The notes: generated from the letters alone by a model not told the origin. A DNA stretch of 64,000 nucleotides from Heliomarina sp018223035 (GCA_018223035.1 JAAEZD010000023.1:15844-79843), one strand, 5' to 3'. Numbered from the stretch's first letter, positions 8,601 through 17,311 are shown. Made by a program: numbers and translations.

Positions 8601-10149
8601 TTGGCGTGTCATCCCCCATCGAAGCCAGCGATTCCTTGCCATCCTCGGCCATCGGCGACAGGATCTGCTCCAGCTCTTCGATGGTGTAACCAGCCGCGAT
8701 CTGGCGGCGGCGCAGGTCTTCGCCGGTGAACAGCGGCTTTTCACTGACCCCGGCCAGCACTTCGTCCGCATCGTTGATCTTGCCGACCCATTCGCCGAAC
8801 GGCTGCGCGGCGGCCAGCCGGTCCTTGATCTCGACATCGTGGAACAGCTTGCCGTCCTGCATGTCGACCGCGATCATCTGGCCGGGGCCCAGCGCGCCCT
8901 TTTCCACCACGGTGGATTCGTCGATCGGCACCATCCCCGCCTCAGAGCCGGCGATCAGCAACCCGTCGCCCGTCACCACATAGCGCATCGGGCGCAGACC
9001 GTTCCGGTCAAGACCACCGCAAACCCAGCGCCCGTCGGTCATCGCCAGCGCGGCGGGGCCGTCCCACGGTTCCATTACCGAGTTGCAGTAGGAATACATG
9101 TCGCGCCAAGCCTCGGGCAGCTCCACCGCCTGCTTGGACCACGACTCCGGCACCAGCATGGTCTTGGCCATCGGCGCGTTACGGCCCGCGCGCACCAGCA
9201 CCTCGAACACCGAATCCAGCGCCGCCGAGTCCGAAGACCCACCCGCAATGATCGGTTTGATATCCTCGGCCATCTCGCCAAAGGTCGACGACGCCATGCG
9301 GATCTCATGGCTCTTCATCCAGTTGGTGTTGCCCTTGAGCGTGTTGATCTCGCCGTTATGGGCCAGCATTCGGAACGGCTGCGCCAGCCACCACTGCGGG
9401 AAGGTATTGGTCGAATAGCGCTGGTGATAGATCGCAAAGGCGCTTTCAAAGCGTTCGTCCATCAGGTCGGGGTAGAAAACCGCGACCTGCTCGGCGAGCA
9501 TCATGCCCTTGTAGATGATCGACCGGCAGGACAGCGACGCGATGTACAACTGCCCGACACCGGCAGCGGCGGCGGCCTTCTCGATCCGGCGGCGGATCAC
9601 GTACAGCTCGCGCTCGAATGTTTCCTCGTCCACGCCCTTGGCGTTCGAAATGATGATCTGCTCGATCTCGGGCCGGGTCGCGTTGGCTTTTTCACCCAGA
9701 CAGGTCACATCCACCGGCACGTGGCGCCAGCCATAGATGTAATACCCCATCCGCAGCACTTCCGATTCCACGATGGTCCGGCAGGTCTCCTGCGCGCCGA
9801 AATCGGTGCGGGGCAGGAACACCTGCCCGACGGCGATCAGCTCGTCCTGACGCGGTTCATGGCCGGTCCGCTTGATCTGGTCATAGAAGAACGGCACCGG
9901 GATCTGCACATGGATCCCCGCGCCATCACCGGTCTTGCCATCCGCGTCCACCGCGCCCCGGTGCCAGATCGCCTTAAGCGCCTTGATACCGGATTCCACG
10001 ACCTTGCGGCTTTTCGAGCCATCCACCGACACGACAAGCCCCACCCCGCAGGAGGAATGCTCGCTCTCTTCGGTATAGAGCGAATTCTCTGCCATCCACT
10101 TGCGCTTGGTTTCTTCCGCGCGCACCCAGTTCTCGTCATAAGCAGTCAT
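5617..10149 (-). CDS. gltB: Glutamate synthase (NADPH) large subunit
   Basis: At 1510 residues this is a full-length GltB, the alpha subunit of cytoplasmic NADPH-GOGAT, which makes two glutamates from glutamine and 2-oxoglutarate. The mature N-terminal catalytic cysteine is C34 (SSCGVGLVV), so a propeptide of about 33 residues is expected to be removed. The FMN domain has ISGHNGGTGASP, the 3Fe-4S cysteines lie in CIMVRQCQSNTCPVGVC, and the C-terminal part is the glycine-rich beta-helix (GGTIVVRPP, GCGSNGCEYMTGG). AAGGAG precedes the ATG. Its start overlaps the upstream GFA gene by 4 bp, so it is probably co-transcribed with gltD. Confidence 0.98.
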   Translation of the reverse strand: MTAYDENWVRAEETKRKWMAENSLYTEESEHSSCGVGLVVSVDGSKSRKVVESGIKALKAIWHRGAVDADGKTGDGAGIHVQIPVPFFYDQIKRTGHEPRQDELIAVGQVFLPRTDFGAQETCRTIVESEVLRMGYYIYGWRHVPVDVTCLGEKANATRPEIEQIIISNAKGVDEETFERELYVIRRRIEKAAAAAGVGQLYIASLSCRSIIYKGMMLAEQVAVFYPDLMDERFESAFAIYHQRYSTNTFPQWWLAQPFRMLAHNGEINTLKGNTNWMKSHEIRMASSTFGEMAEDIKPIIAGGSSDSAALDSVFEVLVRAGRNAPMAKTMLVPESWSKQAVELPEAWRDMYSYCNSVMEPWDGPAALAMTDGRWVCGGLDRNGLRPMRYVVTGDGLLIAGSEAGMVPIDESTVVEKGALGPGQMIAVDMQDGKLFHDVEIKDRLAAAQPFGEWVGKINDADEVLAGVSEKPLFTGEDLRRRQIAAGYTIEELEQILSPMAEDGKESLASMGDDTPSAVLSKKYRPLSHFFRQNFSQVTNPPIDSLREFRVMSLKTRFGNLKNVLDEDSSQTEIVVLESPFIGNAQFEALTTQFNAPMTVIDCTFEPGERALHGALARIRSEAEDAVRSGAGHIVLTDQDSGEGRVAMPMILATSAVHSHLTRNGLRTFCSLTVRSAECIDPHYFAVLIGCGATVVNAYLAEDSIADRIERGLIDGPLTEAVMRYRDAIDAGLLKIMAKMGISVVSSYRGGLNFEAVGLSRAMCNEYFPGMTSRISGIGVSGIQRKAEEVHALGWTSGLTTLPIGGFYKARASGETHAWEATSMHMLQMACNKASYELWKQYSRKMQSNPPIHLRDLLDIKPLGKPVPIEEVESITSIRKRFVTPGMSLGALSPEAHKTLNVAMNRIGAKSDSGEGGEDPAHFVPEPNGDNPSAKIKQVASGRFGVTAEYLNQCEELEIKVAQGAKPGEGGQLPGMKVTDLIARLRHSTKGVTLISPPPHHDIYSIEDLAQLIYDLKQINPRCKVTVKLVASSGVGTIAAGVAKAKADIILISGHNGGTGASPATSIKYAGLPWEMGLTEAHQVLAMNKLRERVTLRTDGGLRTGRDIVMAAMMGAEEFGIGTAALIAMGCIMVRQCQSNTCPVGVCTQDEALRGKFTGSADKVVNLITFYATEVRELLAAIGARSLDEVIGRADLLAQVSRGSAHLDDLDLNPLLITVDGASRIRYDREKERNFVPDTLDAEIVRDAARFLKDGEKMQLSYAVQNTHRTVGTRTSSLIVQNFGMRNAFQNDHLTVKLQGSAGQSLGAFAAPGLKLEVSGDANDYVGKGLSGGTIVVRPPMASPLKASENTIIGNTVLYGATDGYLFAAGRAGERFAVRNSGAKVVIEGCGSNGCEYMTGGVAVILGEIGANFGAGMTGGMAYLYDPEGKATTMMNLETLVTCPVTVPHWELQLEELIERHVAETNSLKGADILQHWDLEKQNFLQVCPKEMLNHLAAPLSLQQGAIPAE

Positions 10150-10574
10150 GGCATTTCTCCTTCGGGTATAAACGGGTGTTTCTCTTCGTATTCGGCGGCG
10201 GATACCCGCGTGGGCCCATCGGCAATGTCCCAGCCATCCGGTTTTCGGTCGGCATAGACGATACGCGTCAGCCGTCCGCCGCCGGCGTTCTCAAACAGGC
10301 CGGGAACAAATTCATAATCGCCACCGTCGTCACGCAACCAGAGCGCCGACCCGCAGGTGTCGCACCAGGCGCGTTCCGAAAACGGGGACGAACGATAGGT
10401 CTTGACCGGGCCGGTCACCGTGACCGTGTCCGCCGGGGCCTCGATGCCCATCTGCACGGTGCCGCTCCAGCGCGTGCACATCGTGCAGAAACAGGCGCTC
10501 ATCTCGTGGCCCAGACGGCCCGAGACAGTGACCGCACCACACAGGCAACGGCCATGTTGCACCGCCTCGCTCAA
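10146..10574 (-). CDS. GFA family (glutathione-dependent formaldehyde-activating-like) protein 2
   Basis: A 142-residue zinc-binding protein of the GFA/CENP-V fold: CLCGAV near the N-terminus, then CFCTMCTRWSG, and CDTCGSAL further on. Family members include S-hydroxymethylglutathione synthases, but most are uncharacterised. The start is a TTG (10574) with GGAGG eight bases before it. It overlaps the preceding paralogue's stop by 4 bp, and its own stop overlaps the gltB start. It is the nearest neighbour of a similar gene upstream, so a local duplication followed by divergence is likely. Confidence 0.85.
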   Translation of the reverse strand: MSEAVQHGRCLCGAVTVSGRLGHEMSACFCTMCTRWSGTVQMGIEAPADTVTVTGPVKTYRSSPFSERAWCDTCGSALWLRDDGGDYEFVPGLFENAGGGRLTRIVYADRKPDGWDIADGPTRVSAAEYEEKHPFIPEGEMP

Positions 10575-11011
10575 AGACCAGCCTCCGGGACGCCCAACAT
10601 CTCAAGCACTTCGCTTCGGGTCATGCGCTGATGATCGCCCGCGATGTCGAAACAGGACGGCTTGTGGTCGATGTAAATCTCGCGCTTAAGGACCAAACCC
10701 TCGGTGTCATCGAACAGCCCGATCGGAATCTCGTAATTCTCGGTCATCGGACCATCGGCAGTAACGTGATAATACAGACCCGTGCCGCAGCGCTGGCACC
10801 ACGCCCGCTCGGCCCAGTCGGAACTCTGCAGCGTGCGCACATGCGCCTCGCCCTTCCATGTCACGCCCTTGACCGGCACCGAAACCGCCATCAGCGCGGA
10901 CCCCGTCCAGCGACGGCACATTTCGCAATGACAGATGCCGAACCCCTCGGGGACGTCCTGCGCCGTGAATTCCACCGCGCCACACATGCATTTTCCGTTC
11001 CGCATCGTCAT
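10571..11011 (-). CDS. GFA family (glutathione-dependent formaldehyde-activating-like) protein 1
   Basis: A 146-residue paralogue of the following gene with the same cysteine pattern: CMCGAVEF, CHCEMCRRWTG and CQRCGTGLYY. These ligate zinc in the GFA fold. It sits between gltD and gltB, and 4-bp overlaps on the downstream side suggest one operon. The relation to nitrogen assimilation is not obvious; formaldehyde or glutathione chemistry can only be proposed from the family. Confidence 0.85.
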   Translation of the reverse strand: MTMRNGKCMCGAVEFTAQDVPEGFGICHCEMCRRWTGSALMAVSVPVKGVTWKGEAHVRTLQSSDWAERAWCQRCGTGLYYHVTADGPMTENYEIPIGLFDDTEGLVLKREIYIDHKPSCFDIAGDHQRMTRSEVLEMLGVPEAGL

Positions 11012-11104
11012 GTCACTGATCCGTTTGCCTGGGTCTCGCCAACCGGGTCCGCAACATTGACCTTGTGACGCTTGGGTATTTCAGATGCCGCAGCGCGGCG
11101 GTGT

Positions 11105-11149
11105 ACAGGGGGTGTACGGCCTGTGTACGGCAATCACCCCCCGGTTTCT
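11105..11149. repeat. TGTAC-rich intergenic repeat, copy 1
   Basis: A block of about 45 bp containing three GTGTAC/TGTAC units begins ACAGGGGGTGTAC and ends CGGTTTCT. It lies 2 bp past the stop codon of gltD. A closely similar block occurs at 31711-31754, 7 bp past the stop of rppH, in the same orientation relative to the gene. Confidence 0.65.
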
Positions 11150-11150
11150 C

Positions 11151-12590
11151 TCATTCCGCCGCAACCGCAACCGGGCTGCCGAACTGGCGCAGGATCGCGT
11201 CGGCGCAGTCGCGACCGTCACGAATGGCCCAGACCACCAGCGACGCGCCGCGCACGATATCGCCCACCGCGTAAACGCCCGGCAGATCGGTCTGCCCGGT
11301 GGTGAACTCGGCCCGGATCGTGCCCCAGTTGGTCACGGTCAGTTCCGGCTGATCCCAGAGCTTCGGCAGGTCTTCGGGCTCGAACCCAAGCGCCTTGATG
11401 ACCAGATCAGCCTCTTCGACGTAATCCGCGCCTTCGATCACTTCGGGTGCCTGACGGCCCGAGGCATCCGGTGCCCCCAGACGCATCTTCTGCACCATCA
11501 CGCCGCTGACCTTGTCATCCTTGGCCACGAACCCCTTGGGCGCGCAAAGCCATTCAAAGACAACGCCTTCTTCCTCGGCATTGGCGACTTCGCGCTGGCT
11601 GCCCGGCATATTCGCCCGGTCGCGACGGTAAAGACATTTGACGCTCGTCGCACCCTGACGGATCGAGGTCCGCACGCAGTCCATCGCCGTGTCGCCGCCG
11701 CCGATCACGACGACCTTCTTACCCTCGGCATTCATCCGGCCATTGGTGAAATCCTCGACGTCGTCGCCAAAGCTCTTGCGGTTGGACGCGGTCAGGAAAT
11801 CGATCGCCCGCTCGATGCCCGTGGCACCGCTGCCCGGCCCGCCCAACTCGCGCGACTTGTAAACGCCGGTGGCGATGATCACCGCATCATGGGTCTCGCG
11901 GATTTCCTCGAAAGAAATATCCTCGCCCACGGTGCAGTTCAGCCTAAAGGTCACGCCGCCCTGTTCAAGCTGGTCATTGCGGCGCATCACCACGTCTTTT
12001 TCCAGCTTGAAGCCCGGGATGCCATAGGTCATCAACCCGCCCGCGCGGTCATAGCGATCATAGATCGTGACCTGCACGCCGGCGCGACGCAGCACATCCG
12101 CCGCCGCCAGACCGCCAGGGCCCGCGCCGATGATGCCCACGCTCTCCTTGCGCTCCTGCGACGGGTTGGCGGGCTTGACCCAGCCCTTTTCCCAGGCAGT
12201 GTCGGTGATGTACTTTTCGACCGACCCGATGGTGACGGTGCCATGACCCGACTGTTCGATGACGCAATTGCCTTCGCAAAGCCGGTCCTGCGGGCAGATA
12301 CGGCCGCAGATCTCGGGGAAGGTATTCGTCGCCTGGCTGACCTCATAGGCTTCCTGAAGCCGCCCTTCGGCGGTCAGGCGCAGCCAGTCGGGGATATTGT
12401 TCTGCAGCGGGCAGTGGCTCTGGCAATAAGGAACACCGCACTGGCTGCACCGGCTCGCCTGTTCTTTGGCCTTTGCGTCCGCGAACTCGGCATAAATTTC
12501 ATGAAAATCTTCGCGGCGCATATTAGCGTCACGTTTCTCCGGCATATCCCGGTCAATCTGGACAAATTTGAGCATCGGCTGTTTGGCCAC
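11151..12590 (-). CDS. gltD: Glutamate synthase (NADPH) small subunit
   Basis: GltD is the beta subunit that takes electrons from NADPH through FAD and 4Fe-4S clusters to GltB. I place the start at the GTG at 12590 (VAKQPMLKFVQIDRD), which has GGAG eight bases upstream and gives 479 residues, the usual length. An ATG 17 codons further up is in frame but less likely. Cysteine groups CSQCGVPYCQSHCP and CGRICPQDRLCEGNC bind the clusters. GAGPGGLAAA is the FAD site and IGGGDTAMDC the NADPH site. It heads the gltD-GFA-GFA-gltB unit. Confidence 0.96.
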   Translation of the reverse strand: MAKQPMLKFVQIDRDMPEKRDANMRREDFHEIYAEFADAKAKEQASRCSQCGVPYCQSHCPLQNNIPDWLRLTAEGRLQEAYEVSQATNTFPEICGRICPQDRLCEGNCVIEQSGHGTVTIGSVEKYITDTAWEKGWVKPANPSQERKESVGIIGAGPGGLAAADVLRRAGVQVTIYDRYDRAGGLMTYGIPGFKLEKDVVMRRNDQLEQGGVTFRLNCTVGEDISFEEIRETHDAVIIATGVYKSRELGGPGSGATGIERAIDFLTASNRKSFGDDVEDFTNGRMNAEGKKVVVIGGGDTAMDCVRTSIRQGATSVKCLYRRDRANMPGSQREVANAEEEGVVFEWLCAPKGFVAKDDKVSGVMVQKMRLGAPDASGRQAPEVIEGADYVEEADLVIKALGFEPEDLPKLWDQPELTVTNWGTIRAEFTTGQTDLPGVYAVGDIVRGASLVVWAIRDGRDCADAILRQFGSPVAVAAE

Positions 12591-12723
12591 GAGTCGGTCT
12601 CCAGAAAAAGGTAAGAAGTCGGCATCATTTAAACAAAGCATGAAAGGATGAAAAGTCAGCTATACTGACCTATTTCACGTTTTTCGACCACCGAGGGACA
12701 AAAAGTGGCGATCCAAACTCTTT

Positions 12724-12772
12724 TTTAGGTATCAAACCGGACCTAAATGTTCGCTTTCCATTCAATTTAGGT
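12724..12772. promoter_or_regulatory. Three TTTAGGT motifs between gltD and uppP
   Basis: In the divergent gltD/uppP intergenic region the heptamer TTTAGGT occurs at 12724-12730, inverted (ACCTAAA) at 12741-12747, and again direct at 12766-12772. The first two form a dyad with 17-bp spacing between starts. This may be an operator for one of the two promoters; no known regulator is recognised. Confidence 0.4.
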
Positions 12773-12821
12773 ACTTATACATGATTCTCGAAACCGCTCC
12801 AAAATACCGGCTCCTTCAACC

Positions 12822-13625
12822 ATGCCTCTGTTTCAGCTAATCCTGATTGCCCTGATTCAGGGCATAACCGAGTTTCTGCCGATCTCTTCCTCGGGCCACC
12901 TGATCCTCCTCCCCGGCCTGACCGGGCTGAACGATCAGGGCCAGTTGATCGACGTCGCGGTGCATGTCGGCACGCTCGGCGCAGTGATCGTCTATTTCTG
13001 GAGCGACGTGCGCAGCGCGCTGGCCGGGCTGGGCCGCCTGCTTAGTGGGCGCGTCGATACGCCCGGCGCGCGACTGGCCCTCGGCCTCGTGATCGCGACC
13101 ATTCCGGTCGTTATTGTCGGTGCCTTCCTGCACCTGACCGGGATCGACGAATCCCTGCGCTCGGTGGCAGTGATCGGCTGGACCATGCTGATATTCGGGC
13201 TGGTACTTTACTGGGCCGACCAACGCGGCGCGGAACACAAGACCGCCTCTGACTGGACCTGGGGCGATGCGCTGAAAATGGGGCTATGGCAGGCCGTGTC
13301 GCTAATCCCGGGCACCTCGCGCTCGGGCATCACCATCACCGGCGCCCGCCAGATGGGCTATAACCGCGAAGACGCCGCACGTCTGGCCATGCTGATGTCG
13401 ATTCCGACGATCTTTGCCTCGGCGGTCCTGCTGGGCGCGGACGTGGTCAATGATGCGAATTACAGCGCGGTTCACGACGCCGCGCTGGCTGCGCTTTTTG
13501 CCTTTGGTTCCGCCCTGCTGGCGCTGACGCTGATGATGCGCCTGCTGCGCAGCGTCAGCTTTACGCCCTACGTGATCTACCGCGTTATTCTGGGCGTCGT
13601 CCTGCTGGTCTACGCCTATAGCTAG
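12822..13625 (+). CDS. uppP: Undecaprenyl-diphosphatase UppP (BacA)
   Basis: A 267-residue inner-membrane phosphatase that recycles undecaprenyl diphosphate for cell-wall synthesis. The family signatures are present: QGITEFLPISSSGHLIL at residues 10-26 and PGTSRSGITITGARQMG around 163-179, both carrying active-site residues. Multiple hydrophobic helices follow. There is no strong ribosome-binding site before the ATG. It converges with the next gene with only 4 bp between stop codons. Confidence 0.96.
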   Translation: MPLFQLILIALIQGITEFLPISSSGHLILLPGLTGLNDQGQLIDVAVHVGTLGAVIVYFWSDVRSALAGLGRLLSGRVDTPGARLALGLVIATIPVVIVGAFLHLTGIDESLRSVAVIGWTMLIFGLVLYWADQRGAEHKTASDWTWGDALKMGLWQAVSLIPGTSRSGITITGARQMGYNREDAARLAMLMSIPTIFASAVLLGADVVNDANYSAVHDAALAALFAFGSALLALTLMMRLLRSVSFTPYVIYRVILGVVLLVYAYS

Positions 13626-13629
13626 GCGA

Positions 13630-14613
13630 TCAGGTCCGCAGGTTGCCTGCGGACTGCTTGATCGCGTCGTACTGACCCGAAGGACGGAAGCGCCACAGGT
13701 AATCCGGCAGGATCGCCTCCATCGCGACCGGCTTGATTCCCAGATCGTCAAAGCCCTTGGCATCCTCGGCCACCACGTTGTCGATCGCCAGGTTCCGGAC
13801 CTGATCGCGCGTCAGCATGGTGTTGCGGAAGATCCCGAAGGACAGGAACTGCAGCAGGTCGAGCCCCCCCGCCATGATCCGCGCGGCAAAGAACGGCAGG
13901 CCGATCATCACGCGCTTGCGATGGATCATGCCCAGCATCTTTTCCATCAGGCCGCGGAAAGTCGCGGTTTCTGGTCCGCCAAGTTCATAGATTCCCGGCG
14001 CAGCCTCGCCCAGCACGCCCTTAACGGCGGCCTCGGCGACATCGTCCACGTAGACAGGCTGGAACCGCGTCTCTGCCCCGACCAGCGGCACCACCGGCGA
14101 GAACATCGCCATGCCGCCGAAGCGGTTAAAGAACTGGTCCTCGGCGCCAAAGATGATCGAGGGCCGAAGGATCACCGCCGACGGGAAATGCTCGAGCACC
14201 GCCGCTTCGCCTTCGCCCTTGGTCCGGGCGTAATCGCTCTCGGCCTCGGTGTCCGCGCCGATGGCCGAAATCTGAACCAGATGGTCGACACCCTCAACAG
14301 CCGCCAGCCGCGCCACGCGGGCCGCACCTTCGCTCTGGACCGAGTCGAATGTATTGCGGCTTTTCTCGGCGAGGATACCAACGCAGTTCACCACCGCATC
14401 CGCGCCCTTGATAACCGAGGAAACCGAGGCATCGTCGCGGATATTGCACAGCACAGGCTCAACCTGGCCGACCGCGCCATAGGGGCGCACAAAAGCTGCC
14501 TCGTTGGGGCGGCGCACCGCGACGCGCACGCGCCAGCCCTGTTTGGCCATCCGCCGGGCAATGTACCGCCCGACAAAGCCGGACCCGCCAATGATCGTCA
14601 CCAGTCTGGACAT
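13630..14613 (-). CDS. Complex I NDUFA9-like NAD(P)-binding epimerase family protein
   Basis: A 327-residue extended short-chain dehydrogenase fold: IIGGSGFVGRYIARRM at residues 7-22 is the nucleotide-binding glycine motif, NCVGILAEKS follows, and YARTKGEGE supplies the YxxxK pair. The architecture and length resemble the NDUFA9-related family common in alphaproteobacteria, which relates to complex I or quinone biology. The exact role is unproved. GGGAGAG precedes the ATG. The gene stands alone, facing uppP tail-to-tail. Confidence 0.8.
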   Translation of the reverse strand: MSRLVTIIGGSGFVGRYIARRMAKQGWRVRVAVRRPNEAAFVRPYGAVGQVEPVLCNIRDDASVSSVIKGADAVVNCVGILAEKSRNTFDSVQSEGAARVARLAAVEGVDHLVQISAIGADTEAESDYARTKGEGEAAVLEHFPSAVILRPSIIFGAEDQFFNRFGGMAMFSPVVPLVGAETRFQPVYVDDVAEAAVKGVLGEAAPGIYELGGPETATFRGLMEKMLGMIHRKRVMIGLPFFAARIMAGGLDLLQFLSFGIFRNTMLTRDQVRNLAIDNVVAEDAKGFDDLGIKPVAMEAILPDYLWRFRPSGQYDAIKQSAGNLRT

Positions 14614-14825
14614 CCGTGCTCTCCCGTAACTGACTTTTACCGTGATCTACCGTTCTACGCCCTTGCGAACAAGGCGCAAATCGACGCGTTTCGCCCGCGC
14701 CCAAGGGACAAACCCGAACGCCCGGCAGATTATCGTAACGTTAAGGCAAAAAACTTTACCTGACTCCGCGAAAATCCGTTTGACACCCCGCTCGCTAATC
14801 CTTAAGTGCACGGCTCACGACACCT

Positions 14826-14912
14826 GCCCAGGTGGCGGAATTGGTAGACGCGCTAGCTTCAGGTGCTAGTATTGGCAACGATGTGGAGGTTCGAGTCCTC
14901 TCCTGGGCACCA
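14826..14912 (+). tRNA. tRNA-Leu (CAG)
   Basis: The acceptor stem GCCCAGG (from 14826) pairs with CCTGGGC, with an encoded CCA at 14910-14912. The anticodon loop TTCAGGT gives anticodon CAG, which reads CUG. A long variable arm and the T-arm GGTTCGAGTCC are as expected for class II tRNA-Leu. It stands alone. Confidence 0.95.
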
Positions 14913-15377
14913 AAAATCACGAAAATTCGTAACCCCGCAATGACCTGCAGGGTACGCCTGCGGCAGAACCGGCCATTGTGGCCGTCGCCGGAAAACTGAC
15001 CAATCTGCGCGGCTTGTGGCGATGCGGATCACTCCAACGCAGTTTCCGGGCCAAGGCATTCGCGACCCATCTGCCTGTGATTTCCAATCGGGTGCGGGCT
15101 CGAAATTCTCGTGCCTGTTCCTGCTTGTTCATGACACAAGATTCGAATGCACAGCGCCCCGAATTCACGGTATTTCAACTCGGGCGGGATGTATGAATTA
15201 ATCAGACGTTAACAATTCACATTAATAACGGCACCTGACCTCAAACGGAAAAATCCAATTAATTCTTGCCCGATTTCTCAATTCCATGCACGGTCAGGAT
15301 TGAATCATATCACCTCAACCATTGAAGGGGCGTCTGAAAGAGGCCTCAAAGTATAAAATCTACTCTACCGGCATAAT
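14913..15377. other. Intergenic region after tRNA-Leu
   Basis: I see no supported gene. Short open frames lack coding character and family resemblance. The last 200 bases before 15378 are AT-rich and probably hold the promoter of the RTX gene. No attachment-site repeat of the tRNA 3' end was found within this window by eye. Confidence 0.5.
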
Positions 15378-17141
15378 ATGACAAACTATCCTGCACAGAT
15401 TTTCCAACCATCCTTTCTAAGCGGAACCGATACGGTCAACTTGGCCGGGGTCGATATAGATCAGGACGGCGACATGGACGTGGTCGTGACCATCGGGTCG
15501 TTTCCTCCCACGCCGAAAATAGAAACTACGCCGTTCATTTTGTATAACGACGGCACCGGCACTCTCAGCCTGAAACGGCTGCCCGGCCCCTCGGTCCAGA
15601 ACAGCATCAGCGATTTTGAATTCGCCGACTTCAACGGCGATGGGGATCTCGACATTTACCTTGGGGCGGGCGGCTACGATACCGAACCTTTTGAGGGCGA
15701 ACCGAACCTTCTGTACCTCTCGGACGGCAAAGGCGGCTTTACCGACGCCACCAATAATCTGCCCGGACTTTCGGATTTCACGCATTCGGTCACTCACGGT
15801 GACGTTAACGGCGACGGCAATCTGGATGTCTATGTCGGCACTGTTTTCGGCAATAAAGAGATTGATCCCTACCTGCTGCTCGGGGCCGGAGACGGCACGT
15901 TCGAGCGCAAGAAACTGGACCCAAAACTGTTTGGCCTGTTCCAGTACAAATACACGTCATCCTACATCGCTGATCTGGACAAGGACGGCCAGCCAGAGCT
16001 GATCCTCGGGATGGACGCGCGGTCCGTTTCCAGAGTCATGACCTGGGATGATGACGCGCAGGACTTTGTCGAGAAACAGGAATTGCCGATCGGTCGCTTC
16101 CAGAAGGACTCGATCACCGTCAGCACCAAAACCGCCGATCTCAACAACGACGGACGCCTCGACATCCTGTTCAGCCAGACCGGCGACAATTACGATGGTG
16201 GTGCCATTCAGGTCCTGATCCAGCAGGATGATGGCAGCTTTGCCGATGAAACCGACACTTTCCTGCCGGGGTTTGATACCGGGCAGGAATGGATCATGCG
16301 GCTCCAGCCCGCTGACATCAACGGCGACGGGCTGACCGACCTTCTGACCAGCCAGTCCTCGGGGTTTGGCCCGGTGTCCTACATCAATACCGGCGGGCGA
16401 TTCATTACCGTCACTTCCGATTACACAATTGACGAGGGTGGCGATGAATACCTGTTCTATGCGCTCGACCCGAAGGCTGAGAGTGTTTTTGCGGCCACGT
16501 ATTGGGGCGACGGCCTCCGCATCGCAGAGGTCCCGATGAGCGAGTATGGCTCGGACATCTCCGTCACCAATATGCCCGGCATCAACCGGACAGGCACGCA
16601 GTCGGACGACGTAATGCGCGGCGGGGCGGCGCGCGACCAGCTCAAAGGCGCAAAAGGCGATGACAAGCTGTTTGGCGGATCAGGGAAAGATACGCTGAAA
16701 GGCGGGAGCGGGAATGACAAGCTGTTTGGCGGGTCTTCCAAGGACAAGCTCAAAAGCGGCGGAGGCGACGACCTCCTGAAAGGTAACGGCGGGGCCGATG
16801 TACTGATCGGCGGGAACGGGAACGATAACCTTATTGGCGGGTCCGGCAACGACAGGATCGTCGGAAGCAAGGGAAACGATAAGATGCGCGGCTCTGGCGG
16901 CGCGGATGATTTCATCTTCAAGGGTAAATTCGGTCGGGACCTGATCAAGGACTTCAACGCGCAGAACGACAAGGAAGACATCGACCTGTCGGGCGTGAAG
17001 CCGATCAAGAACTTCCGGGACCTGTCGAACAACCACATGTCGCAGGACGGTGACGACGTCCTGATCGAGGCCGGGACGAACAAGATCGTTCTGAAATCCG
17101 TAGATATGTCGGAACTCGACGCAGGCGACTTCCTGTTCTGA
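15378..17141 (+). CDS. FG-GAP/VCBS repeat protein with RTX calcium-binding repeats
   Basis: A 587-residue protein without a classical signal peptide. The N-terminal two-thirds carries six calcium-type FG-GAP/VCBS loops (DIDQDGDMDVVV, DFNGDGDLDIYLG, DVNGDGNLDVYVG, DLDKDGQPELILG, DLNNDGRLDILFS, DINGDGLTDLLTS), which suggest a beta-propeller. Residues of about 410-520 are tandem GGxGxDxLxG nonapeptides forming a calcium-binding beta-roll. The end, SELDAGDFLF, resembles a type I secretion tail. It is likely exported to the cell surface or medium by an ABC/HlyD/TolC system not present here. The ATG has a poor ribosome-binding site. Ligand or adhesion function is unknown. Confidence 0.88.
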   Translation: MTNYPAQIFQPSFLSGTDTVNLAGVDIDQDGDMDVVVTIGSFPPTPKIETTPFILYNDGTGTLSLKRLPGPSVQNSISDFEFADFNGDGDLDIYLGAGGYDTEPFEGEPNLLYLSDGKGGFTDATNNLPGLSDFTHSVTHGDVNGDGNLDVYVGTVFGNKEIDPYLLLGAGDGTFERKKLDPKLFGLFQYKYTSSYIADLDKDGQPELILGMDARSVSRVMTWDDDAQDFVEKQELPIGRFQKDSITVSTKTADLNNDGRLDILFSQTGDNYDGGAIQVLIQQDDGSFADETDTFLPGFDTGQEWIMRLQPADINGDGLTDLLTSQSSGFGPVSYINTGGRFITVTSDYTIDEGGDEYLFYALDPKAESVFAATYWGDGLRIAEVPMSEYGSDISVTNMPGINRTGTQSDDVMRGGAARDQLKGAKGDDKLFGGSGKDTLKGGSGNDKLFGGSSKDKLKSGGGDDLLKGNGGADVLIGGNGNDNLIGGSGNDRIVGSKGNDKMRGSGGADDFIFKGKFGRDLIKDFNAQNDKEDIDLSGVKPIKNFRDLSNNHMSQDGDDVLIEAGTNKIVLKSVDMSELDAGDFLF

Positions 17142-17311
17142 TCGGGGTTGCTGGCAAGAGGCGTTTGATGGCCGAGGCTGCAACTCTCTCAGCCACTATG
17201 GTCGTCCTTGTCAGGCGCGGCGAATAGACAGTTCGGCCACGCCGCGCCGCCATCTCTTCGCCTCGCACAGCAGCGCGTCACACCCGTCCGAACGCATCAG
17301 CACCCACGCGG

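Noticed and set aside
8251..10257. A 668-codon rightward frame opposite gltB
   Set aside because: It is the antisense of a well supported gltB gene, has His/Arg/Leu-biased composition and no recognisable domain.
14826..15377. tRNA-Leu as an integration site for the RTX/channel stretch
   Set aside because: No integrase gene and no repeated tRNA 3' end were found in the window.
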